Program-made: the position numbers and the translations under genes
Origin: Rhyzopertha dominica
Lineage: Eukaryota; Arthropoda; Insecta; Coleoptera; Bostrichidae
Direction of reading: 5' to 3'
Length of the DNA: 64,000 nucleotides
Assembly: GCA_025024175.1 (NCBI GenBank)
Contig: QCXZ01000064.1
Coordinates: forward strand, 20,394,286 to 20,458,285
The notes under the pieces: model-generated
The model's database searches: none
What the model was told of the DNA's origin: nothing
What the model saw: only the letters and a program-made list of their open reading frames with translations
Part shown: in pieces, positions 58,228 to 64,000 of the stretch
Layout: each line of letters begins with the position of its first letter
Numbering within the stretch: the first letter of the stretch is position 1

Positions 58228-58788
58228 ATGCAAGTGTTCTACTTAGGAACAACTTTGATAATAAACAAACTACAAATACTTAAACACCCATTAAATAAAG
58301 GCATGTTGCCATATCATACGGTAAAACACATTTCGCATTCTCAAGATCTGACAAGAATTATCCGACTCCATTTTACTTCATCCAAATTAGACTCCACATC
58401 AAAAATGCAGCTCCAAAAAGACGATTCGCGAAACAAGGACATGCATTGTATCGATTGCAATCTCCTAATGTCCTCGACAGGTTGCAACACTGTCCCTACT
58501 GTGTGTCGGTGGGTTCAAAGTTTCACACCTTTGTTCGCACCACAATGCGACCTGGTCTCACCGGCACACCGCAAAAGGTGCCGCCGATTTTTAAGATTTT
58601 CGTTGCAAGACTGCCGCCGGAGCCCCCACGCGAACCGCTCTGAATTGGTTTTATGTAGTGGAAAGTTGAAAGGGATAAATCTTTACCGTCACCTTTTCAG
58701 TCTCCCGCGCTATGCGGTTTTCAATTTCTTCGTCCAGGCGAAGTCAGTCCGACTTATTACGTTTCCGCTTTTAAGAAAGAAATGCTAG
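58228..58788 (+). CDS. 186-aa ORF of unknown nature
   Basis: This is the longest open frame in the window outside the transposons and starts at a true ATG. Residues 70-140 are rich in Cys, Arg and Ser, because they lie over a GC-richer island (58440-58640) that is open in another plus frame as well. No domain, signal or membrane segment is evident. It may be a chance ORF across a conserved noncoding island; I cannot show it is a gene. Confidence 0.2.
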   Translation: MQVFYLGTTLIINKLQILKHPLNKGMLPYHTVKHISHSQDLTRIIRLHFTSSKLDSTSKMQLQKDDSRNKDMHCIDCNLLMSSTGCNTVPTVCRWVQSFTPLFAPQCDLVSPAHRKRCRRFLRFSLQDCRRSPHANRSELVLCSGKLKGINLYRHLFSLPRYAVFNFFVQAKSVRLITFPLLRKKC

Positions 58789-59670
58789 ACTAATAGCCAT
58801 CAGAGTAATATTAGAAAATTAATAGTTTCTGCCTTTCTACTGTAAATGATGGAATTTTCGATGAAGTTGGCCATCTACTTCCACTACCTCTGGTCTTCTG
58901 GATACTGTGAAACGTAGCTACAAATTCATTCGTAGAAACCTGAATTAATAAGACCAAGACATTAAGATAATATTTGTTTATAATTAATATTAAGTATTTT
59001 AAAATATATCCTTCGTAAATGATATACAACTCTAGCAGCTAGACCTACATGGTATTAGATTTTTAGGTTTATAATAACTTCATCATTAAGAAAGTAAGAC
59101 ACTCTACTGATAATTTAAATAACAAACTTGCTGTATACAAAGGTTTCCCTTATAGCAAGCATGTATTATAACAAGCCATAGAAAATAAATAAGTAGAGTA
59201 CAACTGTGCAGTAATATTTTAGCAAGCGATATGAAAATCCGGTAAATCACTTATCAAATGTTGTTTTAAATAAATTGTATAAAATGGTTTGTTTCCAAAA
59301 CTTGGCAAGGTCCAAAAATATTAAAAATGAGACACTGGAGGCATCTAATGCTTCTTGATGAATACTGTCTGTTTTGAAATAAACAGCGTAAAATACGACC
59401 TTTTTCCTAAATTTAATCAAGTTCATAAGATTTTCTACAAGTGTCAACTGCGGCGCATAGATTTTTTATTGCGGGAGTGGTTATAAGAAAAAATAAAAGC
59501 AAGTGCAAAAAAGTGAAAAATCGGCTGTCAAACGCTCCAAAAGGAAACCTGACCTGGCAATAACAAAAATGGAACTTTACCAAGAAGATATTGATCGTAT
59601 GAAAAAAAATTTAATATAGGTAGTAGCGTTATAGATCTTTTTTAAAAACTATGCATGCTTAAAAAGGATA
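58789..59670. other. AT-rich stretch, nothing recognised
   Basis: No supported feature. Confidence 0.4.
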
Positions 59671-59672
59671 AA

Positions 59673-59947
59673 AACAAGTGTTTTATTATTATTATTTAAT
59701 AACTTCCAAAAGACTCTACTATTCATTATTAATAATGAGGTCCTGGTCGACTCAGTTAAACAAGTATTTTAAACTCAAAATTTAGTTATACTTGTTAAGC
59801 CACCGAAGAAAGCCGCTTGGCGGTTGAAATGCTGGCATTTGGCTTTGCCAAAAATAAAAATTGGAAGTAGGGTAAGAACAAGTGCATTATTACTATTATT
59901 ATTATTATTATTATTTAATAACTTCCAAAAAACTACTATTCATTACT
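59673..59947. repeat. Direct repeat pair with a PLE-type hairpin between
   Basis: AAGTG-(TTATT)n, then TTTAATAACTTCCAAAA and CTACTATTCATTA, occurs at 59672-59729 and again at 59879-59947. Between the copies lies the ribozyme-like hairpin at 59801-59835. Two direct terminal copies around such a hairpin resemble the tandem terminal repeats of PLEs. Confidence 0.55.
59801..59835 (+). ncRNA. PLE-type ribozyme-like hairpin
   Basis: CCGAAGAA, then a 5-bp stem GCCGC/GCGGU with loop UUG, then GAAAUGCUGGC. The stem followed by GAAA and U-GGC fits the PLE terminal hairpins at 43439-43475 and 10790-10860, but the other core strand (CGAAGAA) departs from CUGANGA. Confidence 0.35.
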
Positions 59948-62728
59948 GTAGTACATTGTTTCGCAGGGGGCGTCTCGGAAACGACAAAATATTCCGAATC
60001 CGTGATATCGTAAATTATTGTATTCGGAAGGAGAATTATTATTAGTTTAGATAAAGTTATGTTTAAGATTTCGCCTATATCCTTTGGTGGACTATTTCGT
60101 AAAGTTTAGTATAGTAAGCTAAGTTTAGGAAAACAGTGGGTATGTATATTGTATATGTATTAATATTTTGTGCTTAATTTCAAGGGCCTCAATAAGACAA
60201 AATAGAATGTAATAGACTTATTAATTGAACATACAGGTTGTATCCCATTGAAATATTATTTATAGATCAGGCTAAAGTGTTAGAAGTTACTTACCACCTG
60301 ATCTGACTGTCAAGAAATTGTATCGGAGTTCCCATAGTAAATATTACAATATTTTTACTGCGAGATAAAAGTTTCTTGAAATGAAAAGTTTCAGATATCC
60401 CTGCCTGAGATGAGGTTTTATACATTACCAGTTAAAAAAATTATGAACAAGGTACCAAAGTCAACTTCTCCCAAGCTATGTGTTAACGTTTGTTATATAA
60501 GTTTTAGTTGTGGTTGTATAGTTTAACAGTAGTGATACATAATCCCAAAGGAAAACGGGATAAACAAGGTATAAGAGCTTATACACAGACCGACATAAGT
60601 CATTATAAGCTTCTAATGAAGTTGCCCTGGCTTCTGCATTTTGTAAGAGCTTAAGAAGGAAAATACATTTCTGATTTTGTGGCCACCAATTTTAGAATAA
60701 TTTTCTAGTTCTTGCTCAGGATAAAACAAAGCTGTACAATTATGGTAATTCTATATTTCATTTGTTTAAAAAATTAAAATTCGTAGTTTTTTTGATATTT
60801 TTTTTTATAAAAAGTCACATGCCGCCTGATGGAGTCCTCGGTAGAAACGAACTAAAAACCTGAGATTATTATAACCGCGTTGGCGGCACGCTTCCTTGAA
60901 GAGAGCATCTAAAAGCCTGTGTTACGAAATGACAAATGCTTCAATAGTAAAGCTTTACGCAACTCATAATAATAAAATATTTTTTTATGTAAAGGAAGCT
61001 TATTTTTATAACCTATTGGAGTTTGAAAATAAAACAGCCCTCGCAGATTTCGACATAAGAATCTTTTTAATATTAAAAAAAATTATTAGATTTGGGGAAG
61101 AAGCCAAAACTATTTAAAAATACTGAAGATGTGTTAGACCGAAATTTTGTAAATTTTGCCTTTTAGTTGATAAATGACTTAATTTTTCTGAAATAGCACA
61201 TTTATATTTTTTAAGCTACACAGCTACAGACATTAAACATTAGCTGCATTAAAACTCCATTGAACCTGAATTCCATGAAACTGAACCTCTCAAATGTTCA
61301 CAAGCACAATTTATGAAAAAGAACTCTTTAATTGGAGCCATTTATAGCACTGGATCATAGATCATAACCTTAACGTACTTTGCAATTATTTGTACTAATT
61401 TTCAAGTTGCTAACTTGATAGGAGTAAGAAAAATCAACCAAAAGCCTGATTCAGATAAGCCCTGCCAGGTAGATGGTAGTGTGGCATTTTATAAGATAAT
61501 AAAGCGCTGGAACACTTTGTCAGCTACAATAAAATGGTGTTAACCCGTGTTTCAGTTCCAATTAAAATTAATTGCCGCCCAGAGTTCTCGAGGTGCATCA
61601 ATTAGCGCAAAACGAAGGCTTAACACACTCCATTTGAGGAAAAAAGAGACGTTTTTTCGTCCGGCCTGACAAGTCGATAAAAGAGAGAAAATTCCTTTAT
61701 CTTCCTATTAAAGCTTCAATTAACAAAAGTCAGCCGGGTACACCCTTAATAGAAATGCTTTTCACACGACGGTCAAATAAACCTTGATTACAATGCAAAC
61801 ATAACACTTCAGCCGAGGAACAATATTGACACAAGGTGTAAAGGCGAATTCCCCAGTTTCGCGCTAACAGCAGCAGGTATCAAGCTGGCTGTGTGGCCAG
61901 CTGTTTGACGTTTATTTGAAGGGATTCTGAATTTTTACATAATGGACTTTACCTTTTCATATATTGTGACGTTTAAAGTTTATAACAGAATCTCTTAAAA
62001 TGGGAGTTTAATTAATTTGGTACTGAATTAGAAAGAAAAGTTGCTTCTTTTAATAGCTCTCAAGTTTTGTAAAAGTTTTATTAAAGACTTGCAGAATCGC
62101 AACCTGAAATGTTTTGTTTAAGATGAATTGATACGCGTTTTTACGACGTGCTTAAATTCTGAATAAGATATTTTAAGGTGCTGATTAATTTTCAGAAGGC
62201 CTTTTTGGATGTCCTCATTCTTGAACGACTGTCGCCAAAACTGCGTCGAAGATTTCCTCCAAAACGATTTGCAGCATGCAGAAAAATTGTTCATGCTAAC
62301 GACGACACATCATCCTGAAATATTTCTTAATCATGTCCTGAACCATCACCTGTTACTGCAGCTTCTACTTCATGGGTCTCGATAGCTAATATTACTCTAT
62401 ATAAAAATGTAACTGATATCAAAAGCGTAAAGACGTGTACTGTTCCAATTTCTGTAAATAATTACGCCAACTGCACAATTAATTTCAACATCTATAAACA
62501 TATTTAGAATTACATATATCTGATTCGTAATAGTTTAGCATTACGCATTTAGTGTACACAAATATGGAATCTGCTATAAACTTGACACAAGAACTATGTC
62601 ACACATCAACTACATCCTAACGAGTTTGCTGTTGAAATTAGTTAAGTACAAACCGCTGCCTGTTCAGTAAAAATTTACGAGAAACTTGGTTAGATCTAGA
62701 ACAAAAACCGCTGCAAATTAAATCAATA
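59948..62728. other. AT-rich stretch with a GC-richer part at 61560-61900
   Basis: No supported gene. The 61.56-61.90 kb part has homeodomain-like CAATTAG strings and few stop-rich repeats, and could be regulatory. Confidence 0.3.
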
Positions 62729-63523
62729 CTTCCACATCAATTGTCAAAATGATATTTACGTTTTTATTTCTTATACTATACGACTAGTAATCAGATTTTG
62801 AGCATTTTGTCTCTCTGCACGTTTTGTTCTAGGACAAAGTCCTCGTGATATTAGCAAGAATATATAAATTTTAAAATCGGTTTTTTCCAAATAACTCGAA
62901 AATCCTTAACTTAACAAAAAAATTACAAGAGTGCTTTCTGATTAGAAATTTGTTTTTCGATATAATACCAAAATTTAAGAAAATCGTACGAGTAAGGAAA
63001 ATAAGGAAAATATTTCAAAACTTTTGAATAAATTTTCTAAGACACTTTTTGTGAGAAATTTTATTTCCTATCTGATGATATTTTCATTTTTTGAATGTAT
63101 TAAATATATTCGGAGACATTTAGGAAAAACAGCTTTCTTTAAGTGACGCTTTTTTGCTAATATCTTCTAAACAGTTTGCTGCACCGAAAATTTATAAGAA
63201 CGAATAGTACTCGCAATTATACTACTAATCACATGCTAAAAAAAATTTGCAAAAAGGGTAGGTACCCCCCTTCCCGATACCCTACTTACCCCACAAACAA
63301 TAGGTCGCTTTGGGTAGTTGAGATTTATAATTTCAAGTTCGTATATTAAGTCTTTCGAAAGTTATCGTGTCCACAAATAAAACCACAGACACACAGACAA
63401 GAAATTTTTTTGCTCAAATTTTGTTGTTTATGCGTTTGCGGCCATTTTAAAGCGAATGAGCAAATAAAAATTTTTGAAAATTTTTTTCGCGATACAATAC
63501 TTCCCATCCGTTGGATGTGGAAG
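62729..63523. mobile_element. Non-autonomous TIR element (CTTCC-ended), copy 2
   Basis: Same family and orientation as 33270-34084. The ends are CTTCCACATCAA and TTGGATGTGGAAG, flanked by TA (62727-62728 and 63524-63525). The copies differ by many substitutions and short indels, so neither is recent. Confidence 0.65.
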
Positions 63524-63525
63524 TA

Positions 63526-64000
63526 ATTAGATTTAAAATTTATTATTATTGACACTAGAATTAGTAGGATATCTGTAATAACCATATCTTTGCATCCCTT
63601 GCATCATACAGCTCTTTATATGATAAGTTAGACACAAATTTAAAATAAGTAAACACAAATATTCAAAATGAAACTTGAAAGAAGAAATATAAGTAGTTAC
63701 TGTTTTACTCTTACGACACATTACCATTGTTCGAAGAAAACTCTGTACTCATATATGCCTAGTAGATACTCCTTTTAAAATATAACTGTATATTGATAAT
63801 GCTTTGTAGTAGAACTGTTTTTCTGGGGTTATACCTAGAGCTTTACTATTAATACAATTCACTGTAACCCAGATAAAAAAAATGAGAGTGGTCTATATCT
63901 TCCACACATCTGTAGTAATTTTAACATGGACATGATATATTGTAAAGCTTCCAGCTTTTTAAATTTAATAATACTAAGAGTTTGCCTAAAACCAGTTTAG
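63526..64000. other. AT-rich end of window, nothing recognised
   Basis: No supported feature. Confidence 0.4.

Overview
The window looks like an AT-rich, gene-poor stretch of an animal genome, most likely an insect. It carries Penelope-like, Ty3/gypsy, mariner-type and CAGGGT-ended elements typical of insects, has long ATT microsatellites, and shows no prokaryotic organisation. A beetle is plausible but the sequence does not prove it. No host protein-coding gene could be recognised with confidence. Nearly everything that can be named is a transposable element or its debris, lying between long AT-rich stretches and a few GC-richer unique islands (about 13.43-13.90, 24.5-25.0, 38.0-38.9, 58.44-58.64 and 61.56-61.90 kb) that could be regulatory or exonic.

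The most notable content is a set of hammerhead self-cleaving ribozymes (HHRs) in two kinds of hosts. (1) Small non-coding retrozyme-like elements form two families. Family 1 (1.35-2.19 kb) has a 324-bp tandem unit plus an inverted copy, with three HHRs each damaged at a different place. Family 2 (14.57-15.30 kb) has a 350-bp unit, an inverted 5' fragment, a 10-bp target-site duplication (TSD) and one HHR with every core position intact. Family 2 also has a 104-bp solo insertion at 51.97-52.08 kb made of little besides an intact HHR with a 13-bp TSD, and a fragment at 34.3 kb. In both families TATATAA lies exactly 30 nt before TGTCT, the outer 5' strand of the ribozyme hairpin, and the solo copy starts at that TGTCT. 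(2) A Penelope-like element (PLE) at 44.25-45.89 kb has reverse transcriptase (RT) and GIY-YIG domains, a 14-bp TSD and an inverted copy of its own 3' end on its 5' side, so an HHR points in from each end. The small elements share this design (TATA box, HHR, inverted partial 5' copy, TSD), which suggests that PLE machinery mobilises them.

Layout: 0.2 kb PLE terminal scrap; 1.3-2.2 family 1; 5.2-5.9 an ORF and the tail of a dispersed repeat; 8.9-13.2 a possible TIR element with ACTCTA-type subterminal repeats, holding a LINE-like tail and a frameshifted PLE (11.2-13.0); 14.6-15.3 family 2; 18.8-19.65 PLE debris; 20.96-21.6 dead mariner-type transposase; 23.7 hairpin and ATT array; 26.5 THAP-domain fragment; 27.1-28.1 a 1-kb foldback; 28.3-29.2 foldbacks with a nested MITE; 33.3-34.1 and 62.7-63.5 two copies of one TIR element; 34.8-36.3 a CCCACACAGCAC-ended element with a possible two-exon mini-ORF; 43.3-43.5 ATT array and PLE-like hairpin; 44.2-45.9 PLE; 47.7-48.8 gypsy remnant; 49.56-49.80 MITE; 50.3-51.4 second mariner-type copy; 52.0 solo HHR; 54.0-54.45 GIY-YIG remnant; 59.7-59.95 tandem repeat with a ribozyme-like hairpin.

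All calls come from reading the sequence. No folding, database search or alignment program was run.
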